Source of the DNA: Myxocyprinus asiaticus
Lineage: Eukaryota > Chordata > Actinopteri > Cypriniformes > Catostomidae
DNA: 64,000 bases
NCBI RefSeq assembly: GCF_019703515.2
Contig: NC_059372.1
Location: 16,954,492-17,018,491 of the forward strand
Direction: 5' to 3'
The notes beneath the pieces are model-generated. The model was not told where the DNA came from. It did no database searches and saw nothing but the letters and a program-made list of their open reading frames with translations. A program made the position numbers and the translations under genes. Shown in pieces: positions 13,196 through 24,420 of this stretch. Position 1 is the stretch's first letter, and the number at the start of each line of letters is the position of its first letter.

Positions 13196-14489
13196 TTTTA
13201 GGCTTATTTAAGTTCAAAGCTTGTTCTCTGCTGTCCATTAGAAAACTTAGTCAAACATAGAAATGCTGTGCACGCGCAGAAATGCTGTCTGCACGTGATG
13301 AGCAGAGCAAAAGGCATTTACATTTAATGTGGATGTTTACATGGATACAGACAAGGATGTATTGCAGCACTGATATAAAAATGTATACTTATAAACTGAG
13401 GTCTTAAGAGCCCATAGATACAGAATCACCTTGAAAATGACTCCATGACACAGACAAGCTCACGTTATCACAAAATCGCCAAAACTTACTGCAACATGCT
13501 TTCTTAAGTTGGAGCTGTAATTTTAATCTTGAAATATCCGCTTGTCTTTGGTGTAAAATGAAGGCATTGCGTGATGAAAGAAAGTGCTTATTTTGAGCGC
13601 GTGCTGCGGGATTCAGGAGTGATGAGCTCGACTCGAGTGACAGAGCGCTGCTGTATGTTCCGCTGTCGTAAAAGTCCCATTAATAAAACTCTCAAGAAAT
13701 TACACATTTAATAACACTCATTGAATTAAAACCAGTAATGTAACAACAGAAACGTCACCCATTGTAACGAAGTAAAAGGTCATGTTTTTCTTTAGAAATT
13801 TACTTGAGTAAGAGAAAAAAGTGCCCACAATTAGACATTTTTTCCAAAAAGTTACTCAAGTAAATGTAACGGAGTAAATATAGTGTGTTACTACCCAGCT
13901 CTAGGAATAATGCATGCAGATGAATTGTTAACAATAAGAACAGAAACATGAGTTAAGGAAGTAAATAGAATAAAATTAATTTTGAATTTATGTTGACTTC
14001 AAAGATCCCTTGAAATCAGAATTGGAGTTCTATTGCTTTTAGTTCATATTAGCTTTGATGCCATCGATACACTTTTGTACTCCTTAATGTTGACACAATT
14101 AAGCAGATTAATTTAGCAGATATATATGCATTTCAAATTTACAGTTTTGCTCTTCCAGGACAACGGACCAAAAATATTGATGACATCTTGCACTACACAG
14201 ATTTTTGTCCAATCAAATGCTCTCTAGAATGATAATGCCCCTCCCCCTAATACCAGCTGCCACCGAAGAGCAATAGCATGTAGCAAATCATGGTTCAAGG
14301 CAGTGACGTAAATTAAAGGCAACTTCTTATTCCAATAGAAAATCCGTCAACACAGGAAAGAAAACTGCGCTTGTCAAGCCATTTCATGGGGTCTTTAATG
14401 CATTAGTGTTTATACTTCAAGCTTGATATACTGATGTTTTTGTCACAAGTCTGTCAAAGAGAGATAGGGTCACTATGCATTTCACTTAC
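13196..14489. other. dvl1 intron 2, left part without a gene
   Basis: Intron sequence between Gmr1-like copy 1 and dvl1 exon 2. At 13790-13905 there is the end of a hAT-like element (TTACTCAAGTAAATGTAACG to GTTACTACCCAGCTCTAG), whose other end is missing. Nothing else is recognised. Confidence 0.5.
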
Positions 14490-14559
14490 CCAGGCCACCA
14501 CTCTGCCGTTGAAGCAGGGAAGCTTAGCGTTATCATCAAAAATTTCTTCTTTGACGACT
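14490..14559 (-). CDS. dvl1: dvl1 exon 2
   Basis: 70-bp exon encoding the end of the DIX domain, which polymerises dishevelled and binds Axin. The acceptor CCCGCAG precedes [16 protein letters not shown] then NGRVVAW, and the donor is TGG|GTAAGT at 14490/14489. Exons 1 and 2 together make 240 bp (80 codons) with no frame error. The residues are almost identical to vertebrate DVL1, with Ala for Ser before the last Trp. Confidence 0.97.
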
Positions 14560-14921
14560 CTGCGGGAAAAACACAAATGTCGTTAGGGACGCTGTGAGAG
14601 ACCAGCACCCAGGATACCACACCAATGTTCCCATCCATTTGCAAAAGCTGAGGCATTCTAAAAGCATGTCACGCTCAAACAGTGGAATTTTCCACTTAGC
14701 TCTCAACTGCTGGCCGCTCATGATGAGAATATTGAATGCCCCTGTTGACCAAGTTCATTGAAAACTACTCTGTTTTACATCTTGGCCTCATTAGCACCTC
14801 ATGCACATTCTGTATAACCAACTAAAACTGCAATTGTTAGCAGATTAGTATAAACAAGATGAATGAAGATCTAATATTATTGCACTGTGTGTGTTATAAG
14901 AGCGAGGGTCTGAACATATAC

Positions 14922-15718
14922 AATTGCCCCAAAAAGTATTTCGATATTTAAGTCACACTTTAAAATGTCTGAGTTTTATTGCATTACGTAACAAAATATC
15001 AAATCAAAAGGCATCTGCAAACAAATAATTTGTAGTCCTTTTCTCTGAACATTGAAAAAAAGGAACATAGCTCTTTTGAAAATACTAAACCAGAACACTT
15101 GAAATCAACTTAATGCATTCTGAATACAACTAAGAACATAATTATATTGCATAAAGTCCAAGTGATATTCAACACAGTCATCAAAAAGTAATAAGATCAC
15201 ATTGCTAAGAAATGTTCAAATAGATTCAAATTTCTAACAGATGGTGTGTACACAACATGATTTTTCTGCTTGCTCAATTAACTTATTTCAAATGAGCTAA
15301 TGCAACACAATTCTTTAGCATTTGGGCTCAACTTAATTTTACTGTGTACAATCCATCTATGTTCATGTAATCCAATTGTGTTGGGACTATTTGAATAATA
15401 TTTGTTGCATCAATGTATTGCTGGATTTTTAATGGATGGATGAAGTCAGAATATGTTGTTTATTATTTAATTATTTATTCATATGTTTTCAATATTTAAC
15501 AAAATGTTAAACAATATTTATTAATTTTATTAACAATAATCTTTTTTTCTTTTTTTTACATTAAAAACAAACTTCTTTGGGCAAAATGTTTTGCTTTTAT
15601 TGTGTTTCTTGCTATATTTCTTTAAAATAAATTATTTGTTTTAAATTTTGTTATCTAATGTATTGACATTTTTTTAGGTGCAGTTTGTGTCCAAATACTT
15701 TCTGAGGCCACTGTATAA
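14922..15718. mobile_element. Tc1/mariner-like non-autonomous element
   Basis: The left end (TACAATTGCCCCAAAAAGTA then TTTCGATA) and the right end (TCCAAATACTTTCTGAGG then CCACTGTA) are inverted repeats of each other with some divergence, and TA borders are present. The interior has no transposase frame. It is related to the fragment at 7655-8013. Confidence 0.65.
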
Positions 15719-16320
15719 ATTCAAGTGAGTGCACATTTGTATGTGTGAAAGGCTCAGCAAGTGTGTCAGGGTACAGGAGGTTATTAATAGCATAAGTGAG
15801 TGTGTTAGCACTAACTCTCAGTGTGTCCATCCCAGGCTGTAAATTCCCTACAGAAATACCATACAGTTACCCTTTAACCCTCTGAGACATGGTTCAGCAT
15901 TCACACACCTGCTGGCCTCCTGTCACAGTACACAGGCCTCGCCCATACATACTTACACATTTCTTTCTTCTGCTAAACACAAACGAAGATTTTTAAAAGA
16001 ATATATCAGCTCTGTAGGCCCTTTCAATGCAAGTGAATGGTGATCAGACCTTTAAAGCATCAAACATCACATAAAGGCAGCATAAAAGTAATCCATACAA
16101 CTCCAGTGGTTTAATATATGTCTTCTGAAGTGATGCAAATGCTTTGGGTGAGAAACAGACCAATATTTCAATCCTTTTTTACTATAAATATCTACTTTCA
16201 CTTTCAGAATGTTAAAGTGGATATTTATAGTAAAAAAGGACTTAAATATTAATATTTTTTTAACCCACACCTATCATATCACTTCTGAAGATATGGATTT
16301 AACCACTGGAGTCTTATGGA

Positions 16321-17165
16321 CAGGATTGGAGAGTAACGGAATACATGTAGCGGGATTACGTATTTAAAATACAAAATATAAGTAACTGTATTCTACAGTT
16401 ACAATTTAAATCATCGATAATTAGAATACAGTTCATTCAGTTACACGTATTTTGATTACTGAAGAGATTACTTTGCATTTTATTGTCATTTGTTTCATTT
16501 AATATTTAGTCCTTTCAGATGGAAAACATCTAGACATATAAATGATGCGATCCAAAGTGCATTTGAGCAGCGGTGAAACACTTTCTTATGATGTGTTACA
16601 TTCTTTCGAGCAGACAGAGAAGTAAGTTTGAAGTAAGTTTGGAGCAGAAGATATATAAATAAACCTTGTGTAAATTGTCAGCTTTACGCTAAGCTAAAAT
16701 GCTATTTCTAGCCATTTTACATGCACGTTACCAGGCACGATCATATTTGTTTATCAAGAAAATTCACATTGGATAATAATAACTTTTTTTCTAGTAAGAT
16801 CTTTGATATTAGGGCAGAAATATTCTTGATAATAATTTTGGTATTGTTTTCCTGTAAAAATATCTAAAAATCCTTAAAACAAGATCAATTTGATTTATCT
16901 TGTTTTAGAAACAACACTGCATAAAATATTTAGGTTTTTCAGAGAATGTATTTTTAACATGTGTATTTTGTCTTACTGTGCTGGCAGAGTTTTTATAGTC
17001 AAAACAAGTGAAAAAATCTACCAGTGCTGAAGAAGTAATCCAAAGTATTTAGAATACGTTACTGACCTTGAGTAATCTAACGGAATACGTTACAAATTAC
17101 ATTTTACAGCATGTATTCTGTAATCTGTAGTGGAATACATTTCAAAAGTAACCCTCCAAACCCTG
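16321..17165. mobile_element. hAT-like non-autonomous element with 8-bp TSD
   Basis: The 8-bp target duplication CTTATGGA flanks it exactly (16313-16320 and 17166-17173). The ends are inverted: CAGGATTGGAGAGTAACG on the left, and the right end is the complement of CAGGGTTTGGAGGGTTAC. An 8-bp TSD with CAGG-type ends is typical of hAT. The interior (GGAATACGTTAC-type repeats) has no transposase. Confidence 0.88.
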
Positions 17166-17279
17166 CTTATGGATTACTTTTATGCTGCCTTTATGTGATG
17201 TTTGGAACTTGAAAGGTCTAGTCACCATTCACTTGCATTGTATGGACCTACAGAGCTGAGATATTCTTCTAAAAATCTT

Positions 17280-17984
17280 CATTCGCTGCTGATACAGTTT
17301 TACTCAGCAGTCATTGAGTCTGTCCTCTGCACTTCAGTAACTGTCTGGTTTGGTTCAGCTACGAAATCAGACATCAGAAGACTACAAAGGACAGTTTGGA
17401 CAGCTGAGAGGATTATTGGTTGCCCCCCTGCCCACCCCCTTCAAGAACTATACACTTCCAGAGTGAGGAAAAAGGCTGGAAAAATCACTCTGGACCCCAC
17501 TCACCCTGCCCACTACCTTTTTGAACTGTTGCCTTCTGGCCGACGCTTCAGAACTCTGAGCACCAGAACCGTCAGGCACAGGAACAGTTTTTTCCCTCAG
17601 TCTATCCATCTCATGAACAGTTAAATTGCCCCATTGAGCAATAACTATGTGCAATACACAGTTTAGTCTTTCTTATATTTATCTAACACATCCAACCTCT
17701 TCTGCCATTTCATTCCTCTGAAAAAAAAAAAAAAGATAATAATAATAATAATAATTTGCACTGTACATAACAGATTTGTATTAGATTTGCATTACCCATG
17801 TGTATGTGTGTATCTGTACGTATGTGTATAATTAGATTTTATTTTTTATTTTTTATTATTATCTATGTCTTGCTGCTGTGTTTGTATTGTTTTTGTATTG
17901 TTGTACACTGGAAGCTCCTGTCACCAAAACAAATTCCTTGTATGTGTAAGCATATTTGGCAATAAAGCTGATTCTGATTCTGAT
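17280..17984 (+). mobile_element. L2-type LINE, 3' end
   Basis: A 5'-truncated LINE inserted into the MITE flank. Its frame (to 17624) encodes the C-terminal tail of an L2-type reverse transcriptase (VWFGSATKSDIRRLQRTV, ELYTSRVRKKAGKI, HPAHYLFELLPSGRRFRT, HRNSFFPQSI). The 3' end has the L2 hallmark GGCAATAAAGCTGATTCTGA with a short (TGATTC)n tail (17955-17984). Confidence 0.88.
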
Positions 17985-18045
17985 TTGTGTTCTGCAGAAG
18001 AAAGAAAGTCATACACATCTGGGATGGCATGAGGATGAGTAAATA

Positions 18046-19660
18046 ATCAGCCAAATATCTGTATCAGTGCATCCCTAAGAATTATGTCATTTTAGAGACT
18101 TACAAAACTACAGCAAGGCCAAAAAAGTATAGACAGAGTGTCACGTCTAGAGAAATTCCAGCATCCTGCCATAATTACAACATCTTCCTCTCCACTCCTC
18201 CAGAACTTCCAGGTCACCTCACCCACATGGCTGTGAGACTGAGTAGGTGAGTGGAGAGTGACGGAAGGATGATGATAACACAGTCTTGTGAAAAGAGCTA
18301 CAGAACAGGCAGAGTTTCTGCAGGCTGCTTGAGAGCCCTGAGCTCAGCACAGGAAACTGGGGTGTAACTCTAGTCATGGGTAGGAAGTGTTTGGGTCCTC
18401 TCAATAGCGCTCTACAATATACAGCAACATTTAGTGAGGACCGTGGGGGTGACCCTAAGGAAGTGTGGTTTATCCAAACATGCAAGGAGAGGTAACGCCT
18501 TTGGGTACAAGAACTCTGTTCTTCTGGGTAATAATAAATTGTGACAATAATTTGTATTGTGGCAATACAATCTTCACTACCAGTGTAAGAGTGAAACAAA
18601 AACTACATTTTTTAGATTTAGACAAGATGTTCGCCACTTTACAACTCATGTTCATGTTGCTATGCAGTTGCTAGGGTGTTCTATATAGGAGGTTGCTAAC
18701 TGGCCCAAGTCAAAATCTGCTCTTATGGGTAATATGCTTAATCACAAGAAATCTTTCTGATAAGTCCATGGGGCCTGATAAAAAATACATCAACCTGACC
18801 TGACATCACTGAGGAATCCATTACTGAGTGAGTAACCATTAGATAAAACACAAGTGCTCTGGATAAAGCATGTTCTTAAGTACTCAAAAGCAAATGAAAT
18901 CCATCTGGGGCCATTATTCCCAGTCTTCATTCATACGCTCCACTGCTATTATATTAAAAGCATCAGATTCATTTTAGATTATGTTGTCCAACAATCAAGG
19001 ACAGCAAGGAGTGCAAAAGAGGTTACCAACTGACACACATTGCCCCTTAGAGAGATTGTGTTTGGGTGTCTGATGCTGCTTTCTATCCTCAAAGTGGGTT
19101 TAGAAAGTGGATAATATTAGACTGCGGTGGATAATATCAGAACATAATATCAGAAGCGGTAGAATTATGATGGAAGACACACACATAGTTGGGATCTATG
19201 ACAGTTTTACTGGGATTAGAAATGTTTATGCTGGTAGTTATGCAGTAGGTTAGTTATGATGTGATAATAAGATGTCCAGCCCAAAGTTCATAGGTTCATC
19301 TCATTGCTGATTTGTAAATGACTGTGTTAACATATCTCACATTACAGAAGATTAATGACCATTTAACAGAGTCTCCAGTGAGGTACTTGTCAAGACATCA
19401 GCATAAAACATATGGATAAACTATTATCATCTTTTCATATCACTGAAAACTCTGCTTCTGAGCAATCTGAACAACTCTGCAGAATGCTCTGTAGAAAGCT
19501 CTGAATATTTACGCCATTATTTACACAGTTCTACACATCTTCCACCCCTTTGAGCATTCGTTTATTACATATTTTGGCAAATATGATTGTTTTCAGCTAG
19601 CAATAAAAGTTTTATACTCAAACATATTTTTTACCATGTTTTATTGCATGACTATATGGA
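18046..19660. other. dvl1 intron 1 stretch without recognised content
   Basis: No exon, splice pair with an open frame, or transposon terminus recognised. The open frames at 18219-18674 overlap on both strands and look random. Confidence 0.5.
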
Positions 19661-19667
19661 ATACTGG

Positions 19668-20250
19668 AAACACTTTACAATGAAGTTCCATTTGTTAACA
19701 TTACTTAATGTGTTAGGTATTATGAACTAACAATGAACAATATATTTTTTAAAGCATTTATTTTATTTATTTTTTTTTTTCTCCCATTTTCTCCCCAATT
19801 TGGAATGCCCAATTCTCAATGCGCTCTAAGTCCTCATGCTGGTGTAGTGACTCACCTCAATCCGGGTGGCGGAGGACGAATCTCAGTTGCCTCCGCGTCC
19901 GAGACCGTCAATCCACGTATCTTATCACGTGGCTTGTTGAGCGCGTTACAGCGGAGACGTAGCACGTGCGGAGGCCCACGCTATTCTCCATGGCATCCAC
20001 GCACAACTCACCACGTGCCCCACTGAGAGCCAGAACCACACATTATAGTGACCACGAGGAGGTTACCCCATGTGACTCTACCCTCCCTAGCAACCCGGCC
20101 AATTTGGTTGCTTAGGAGATCTGGCTGGAGTCACTCAGCACACCCTGGATTCGAACTCGCGACTCCAGGGGTTGTAGTCAGCGTCACTACTCGCTGAGCT
20201 ACCCAGGCCCCCACTTAAAGCATTTATTCATCTTTGTTAATGTTAGTTAA
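19668..20250. mobile_element. MITE, family C (split by a SINE)
   Basis: The left part (CACTTTACAATGAAGTTCC, CCATTTGTTAACATTA, GAACTAACAATGAACAATA) is a common cyprinid MITE sequence. The right part (CATCTTTGTTAATGTTAG) resumes after the SINE. The same family flanks the DIRS element at 56781-56795 and 61524-61680. Confidence 0.7.
19763..20214 (-). mobile_element. tRNA-derived SINE, inverted copy with perfect TSD
   Basis: Same family as 11649-12085 on the minus strand: tRNA-like head near 20214 (GTAGCTCAGCGAGTAGTG on the minus strand), tail near 19780. A perfect 14-bp target duplication, TTAAAGCATTTATT, flanks it (19749-19762 and 20215-20228). Its tail has a long T run on the plus strand (19770-19781), meaning an A-rich 3' end. 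Confidence 0.92.
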
Positions 20251-20575
20251 TGGAATATTCCGGGTTCAATACAATTTGAGCTTAATCGACAGCATTTGTG
20301 GCATAATGTTGAATAATGCAAAAAATAATTTCGACTCGTCCCTCCTTTTCTTTAAAAAAAAGCAAAAACCGAGGTTACAGTGAGACACTTACAATGGAAG
20401 TGAATGGGGCCCGTTTTTGGAAGGTTTAAAGGCAGAAATGTGAAGCTTATAATTTTATAAAAGCACTTAGATCAACTCTTCTGTTAAAACTCATGTATTA
20501 TTTAAAGTTGTTTCAACTGTCATTTTTACAGTCGATTTAGGGTTTTAGGGTTTGTTGACATAACATCGTTATGGT
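20250..20575. mobile_element. MITE fragment, family D
   Basis: Contains GGAATATTCCGGGTTCAATA, GTGGCATAATGTTGAATA and TTACAATGGAAGTGAATGGG, motifs I associate with an abundant cyprinid MITE. Only one end is recognised. The following stretch to 20859 is AT-rich with ACTCAAAATAAGTAATCA-type repeats and no gene. Confidence 0.5.
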
Positions 20576-20859
20576 TTTTGATAAGTTACTCAAAATAAGT
20601 AATCACTACAAATTACTAATTCCTTCTCTAAGAATGTAATTAGTTTAGTTTACTGATTACTCCGTCTTAAAAGTAATCATATTATTACTTATTTTACTTT
20701 TAAGTTACTTTCTAAATCACTTTTCCTAGAAATGTTTTTGATTTCCCGCTCATTCGAAATGTCAATATTTCCTACTTATTCATTATTACACACCCTTCAG
20801 GTGTCACAGAAATGCTAACAGACGTACATATGAAATCATATTTTAAATATATTATACAT

Positions 20860-21243
20860 TGTGGAGCGGGACGTGGTCATGTGTCAGTCAGTGGGGAGAG
20901 AGGAAGTGGTAAGAGCCATCACCTGGTGATTATTGACTCTAAACCACTGTGTCTCATTTCAGTGACAGTGGAGACAAGCTTTGCAAGGCCGGCAGAACGC
21001 CAGACCAGGAGAGAGAGTCAGAGACATACACATACACACCCCCTGAAGCTCTATGCTGAAAAGCTGTTTATTGATTGATTTGATTTTGCACTGACTGTTA
21101 TCATTGAAGCTGTGTGTGAAAAGTGAAAAGACTTGCTGGAAAGCATATTTTGAGTTAAATCCTTAGAATAAAACTAGACTTACATGGACTGCAATGCCGA
21201 CTCCCACGTCCTCCTTTCCCCCTTTAACCTGAAGAACGTTACA
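20860..21243 (+). repeat. 5' LTR of Gmr1-like copy 2
   Basis: Begins TGTGGAGCGGG and ends GTTACA directly before a tRNA-Phe type primer binding site, giving a 384-bp LTR with TG...CA ends. It contains a polyadenylation-like AATAAA (about 21168) near the 3' end. No second copy of this LTR was found, and its sequence differs from the LTRs of copy 3. Confidence 0.75.
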
Positions 21244-21244
21244 C

Positions 21245-21262
21245 TGGTGCCGAAACGTGGGA
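21245..21262 (+). other. Primer binding site (tRNA-Phe type), copy 2
   Basis: TGGTGCCGAAAC followed by GTGGGA, complementary to the 3' end of vertebrate tRNA-Phe (ending GGGTTTCGGCACCA) with two mismatches. It starts one base after the LTR. Confidence 0.8.
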
Positions 21263-21283
21263 TTGGGAAGAAGACTGGCTGCC

Positions 21284-21970
21284 ATGGACACCTCACCGCT
21301 GGGCGAAGTCATCCGTGCCTTGGCTAGCATCCAGGAACTCAACCAAGCACAGGCAGAGGATCGGCAGGCCTTACGGAGCTGGTTAGCTCCAAGCGGGTCC
21401 TCCGCCACGGAAGCAGCGATGAAGCCGCACCTTGTGCTCTCAAAGACAGGGCCTCAGGACGATCTGGAGGCATTCGTGAGCCTGTTTGAGCAGTCGGCCA
21501 CCGCCTCTGGCTGGCTGTGAACCCAATGGGCCCTCCACAGCGCAGCAACTACCCGCTGAGGACCGCCTGGACTACATGAAACGGAAGACAGCTGTCCTGC
21601 AACGGGTTGGCCACACACCAGAACAACACCACCAGCGGTTCTGCTCCCTCACCCTGAGCGAAGCCGCCCATTCGTTCACATTTGCCCAGCAGCTCCGCGA
21701 TGCCAGCCTGAAGTGGGTGCTAGCCAAGGAAGGCGGTGACCTGGAGGACGTCATCGATCTGATGGTACTGGAGCAGTTGACCGTTCGCCTGCCCCGAGGA
21801 ACCACGGAATGGGTCCAGTGCCATCGCCCCAAATCGGAGGATGATGCCGTCCAGCTGGCCGAAGTCCACATGGTGGCCTACCCGGAAGCCAGCAAGCAGC
21901 AGTCCAGATCTCTCTCTCTCTCTCTCTCTCACTCACTCTCTAACTCTTGTCCCTCCCTCTCCCTGACACG
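21284..21970 (+). pseudogene. Gmr1-like copy 2 Gag with SCAN-like segment
   Basis: The first frame starts at ATG 21284 (MDTSPLGEVIRALASI) and reaches PQDDLEAFVSLFEQSA, where a stop and frame change split it near 21520. The next frame holds HHQRFCSLTLSEA, FAQQLRDASLKWVLAKEG, LEDVIDLMVLEQLTVRLP, WVQCHRPKSEDDAVQLAE. This pattern (QLRD..KW....., VLEQL...LP, WV..H.P.S..DAV.L.E) is the SCAN-domain signature. From memory, published work derives vertebrate SCAN domains from Gmr1-like Gag. A (CT)n run at about 21911-21933 follows. Gag would form the capsid. Confidence 0.8.
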
Positions 21971-21989
21971 CCACAGACCGCCCCCGATC

Positions 21990-22274
21990 GAGCAGGGATG
22001 TACCGCAGGAATTAAGGGGCGTACATACCAAGCCCTGGTGGATTCTGGCTGTATTCAAACCTCGATTTACCATGGCTTGGTTTATGACGGGGCTTTGGGT
22101 GCAAAGCACAAGGTGATGGTAAGGTGTGTGCATGGGGATGTTCATGAGTATCCAGCAGTGACAGCCATTATTCAATTCTGGGGGAAAAAGCAAAGAGTGG
22201 AGGCCACAGTTAATTCCCGCCTCACACATTCACTGATTCTGAGACCAATTGGCCGGGGTTTAAAAGGTTACTAA
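21990..22274 (+). pseudogene. Gmr1-like copy 2 retropepsin
   Basis: Aspartic protease segment, in frame with the upstream Gag frame, with GIKGRTYQALVDSGCIQTS, the DSG active-site triad. VRCVHGDVHEYPAV and LTHSLIL follow as in the other copies. A one-base deletion near 22245 shifts the frame relative to copies 1 and 3. The codon that is TAG in those copies is TGG here. Confidence 0.8.
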
Positions 22275-22439
22275 AAGAATTGTGTGTAGATGGGTCCTGT
22301 AAACCGAAATCTCTGTGATGTGTGACGCGATGGCTGGGGAGGCGGAGCTGGGGCCATCCACATCTGCTCAGCTTCAGAGTGACGGGAATCTTCCGGCATT
22401 CCCACGCTTAGAGAGTTCCCGGAGGGGGATTTCCCTCTA

Positions 22440-23575
22440 GAGCAGTCACGTGATGAAACCCTTAGGCACGCCTTTGACCAAGTGAGAGTAATCGATGGCC
22501 AGCAGGTCCAGCCTGACGTCGCCCTCACATATCCATATTTTTTTATCATTAGGGACTGGTTGTATCGAGTGACATAGGACACTCAAACCCATGAAAATAC
22601 AACCCAGCTATTAGTCCCGAGGAGCCATTGGGAAACACTTTTCCAGGCGGCTCACCATAATCCTATGGCGGGTCACTTAGGACACTGCACCGGTTAATGG
22701 CCCGCATTTATTGGCCGGGCATTCACGGGGATGTGCGCAGATGGTTGTGCGGCATGCCGCGAATGTCAGTTGGTGAATCCACCGGCCACCCCAAGAGCAC
22801 CATTGTGCCCATTACCATTAATCGAGGCCCCCTTCGAAAGAATTGGTATTGACCTCGTCGTGCCATTAGAGCAGTCAGCATGTGGATATCGGTTTGTATT
22901 CGTCCTGGTGGATTATGCAATGTGATATCCGGAAGCTGTGCCTTCACGCAACATCTCAGCACACAGTGTTGCGGAGGCACTCTTCAAAATTATCTCCCAG
23001 GTGGGGATTCCAAAGGAAATCCTCATCGATCAAGGCACAAACTTTATGACTCGTACACTGCACAAACTTTATGAATTGCTGGGGATTAAATAGATTTGTA
23101 CCAGCGTTTACCACCCGCAAAATGATGGGGTGGTTGAACGATTTAATCAAACCCTAAAAAATATGAGTCGTAAGTTTGTACACAAGGAAGCTAGAAACTG
23201 GGACAAATGGCTGGAACCCCTACTATTTGCAGTCCGGGAGGTCCCGCAAGCCTCCACAGGGTTTTCCCCCTTTGAGCTCCTGTATGGATGTCAGCCCCAT
23301 GGGGTGCTTGACGCTATACGGGAGGCGTGGGAGAAAGGACCTTCCCAAAGCAAAAATCAAATTCAGTATGTACTTGATCTTCGAGCAAAGCCACACACGC
23401 TGGGTCAGTTGTCACAGAGAAATTTGCTCCAAGCTCAAGAGCGCCAAAGCCGACTCTATAATAGGGGTGCCCAGCTATGGGAATTTGCACTGGGAGACAA
23501 AGTCCTTGTATTACTGCCCACTTCAAGCTCGAAATTACTCGGCAAGTAGCAAGGACCCTTTGAGGTTACACGGTG
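22440..23575 (+). pseudogene. Gmr1-like copy 2 integrase
   Basis: Zinc-finger region (HHNPMAGHLGH-like in broken frames, then CAACRECQLVNPPA), catalytic core (GIDLVVPLEQSACGYRF, LIDQGTNF, DGVVERFNQTL), with the third catalytic Glu retained. The C-terminal part (REVPQASTGFSPFELLYG, LLQAQERQSRLYNRGAQL, LGDKVLVLLPTSSSKLL) matches copies 1 and 3. Stops at about 22924 and 23090 and several frameshifts. Confidence 0.87.
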
Positions 23576-24345
23576 AGTCTGGGTTCTCGATTATAAGGTT
23601 AAGCGAATGGATAGAGGTGGAGCACATCAAATTTACCACCTCAACCTCCTTAAAATATGGAGAGAGGCGGTACCCATGTCTATGGTGATGGTAGTTCCGG
23701 AGAGGGCAGAGCTCAGGCCGGAGGTGAAGTTCAAAGCCGATCCATTCACCCCAGTCCCTTGTGGAGACCACCTCTCACAATCCCATCTCACGGGCTTCCA
23801 CTTGTCATGGGCAGGTACAGCCCCAAGTGGATAAGACCACAGCGATAGCATCCTGCCCATGACCCAAGACCAAAAAGGTGGTGAGACAGTTTATGGGCTG
23901 GCTGGCTACTACTGAAGGTTTGTACCTAGTTTCTCTGATGTCACCAGCACCTTGACTGATCTCACTAAAAAGGGGGTGCCAGATCCGGTCCAGTGGATGG
24001 AGGCGTGCCAACAGGCTTTCACGAGAGTGAAATGACGGATGCATCAGAGGGGGGGTTGGGGGCCATGCTCTCGAAGGAGGTGGAGCGGCCCGTGCTGTAC
24101 ATTATTCGTAAGCTCTCTTTGAGGGAGATTAAGTACAACATGATCAAGAAAGAGTGCCTGGCCATCAAATGGGATGTCTTAACTCTCCGCTATTACCTGC
24201 TGGGGCGGGCCTTCATCCTCTGCTCGATCACACCCCGCTTCAGTGGCTCCACCGCATGAAGGATACCAATTTGCGGATCACTCGTTGGTACCTGGCACTT
24301 CAGCCGGGGCCACAAATGGTTGTGGCTGATTTCCTCTCCAGGAAT
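23576..24345 (+). pseudogene. Gmr1-like copy 2 RT remnant and RNase H (RT palm deleted)
   Basis: After integrase, IYHLNLLKIWREAVPM and DPFTPVPCGDHLSQSHLT mark the RT N-terminus. The sequence then jumps to GFHLSWAGTAP, which in copy 3 lies after the catalytic palm, so the palm with the YLDD box is deleted. The connection and RNase H parts follow (MDASEGGLGAMLSKEV, KKECLAIKWDVLTLRYYLLG, QPGPQMVVADFLSRN). It cannot encode a working RT. Confidence 0.82.
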
Positions 24346-24420
24346 GTGTGTGTGTGGGGGGGGGTTAGCAGGCTGGATGTCCAAATGGAACCTTCTTGTA
24401 AAGTGTTACCAGAATACTTT

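Larger units (their letters stand above)
15955..18045. mobile_element. Foldback MITE split by a hAT element and an L2
   Basis: Same family as 877-1605. The left arm spans 15955-16110, the centre is a second hairpin (CTATAAATATCTACTTTCAC against GTGGATATTTATAGTAAAAA, 16180-16237), and the right arm (TCACCATTCACTTGCATTG) is at 17221-17239. The right arm is separated from the centre by a hAT-like insertion (16321-17165). The 3' part resumes after an L2 insertion at 17985 (TGTGTTCTGCAGAAGAAAG). Confidence 0.75.
21244..24420 (+). mobile_element. Gmr1-like LTR retrotransposon, copy 2 (internal region)
   Basis: gag, protease, integrase and a deleted RT-RNase H in that order on the plus strand, following the LTR at 20860. 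The region between the RT fingers and the connection domain is missing. The element ends after RNase H (VVADFLSRN) and a G-rich polypurine-like run (24350-24363), and no 3' LTR follows. Stops and frameshifts throughout. Confidence 0.87.

Noticed and set aside
18219..18674. Overlapping open frames on both strands
   Set aside because: No recognised motif, no flanking splice signals in phase with dvl1, similar length expected by chance.
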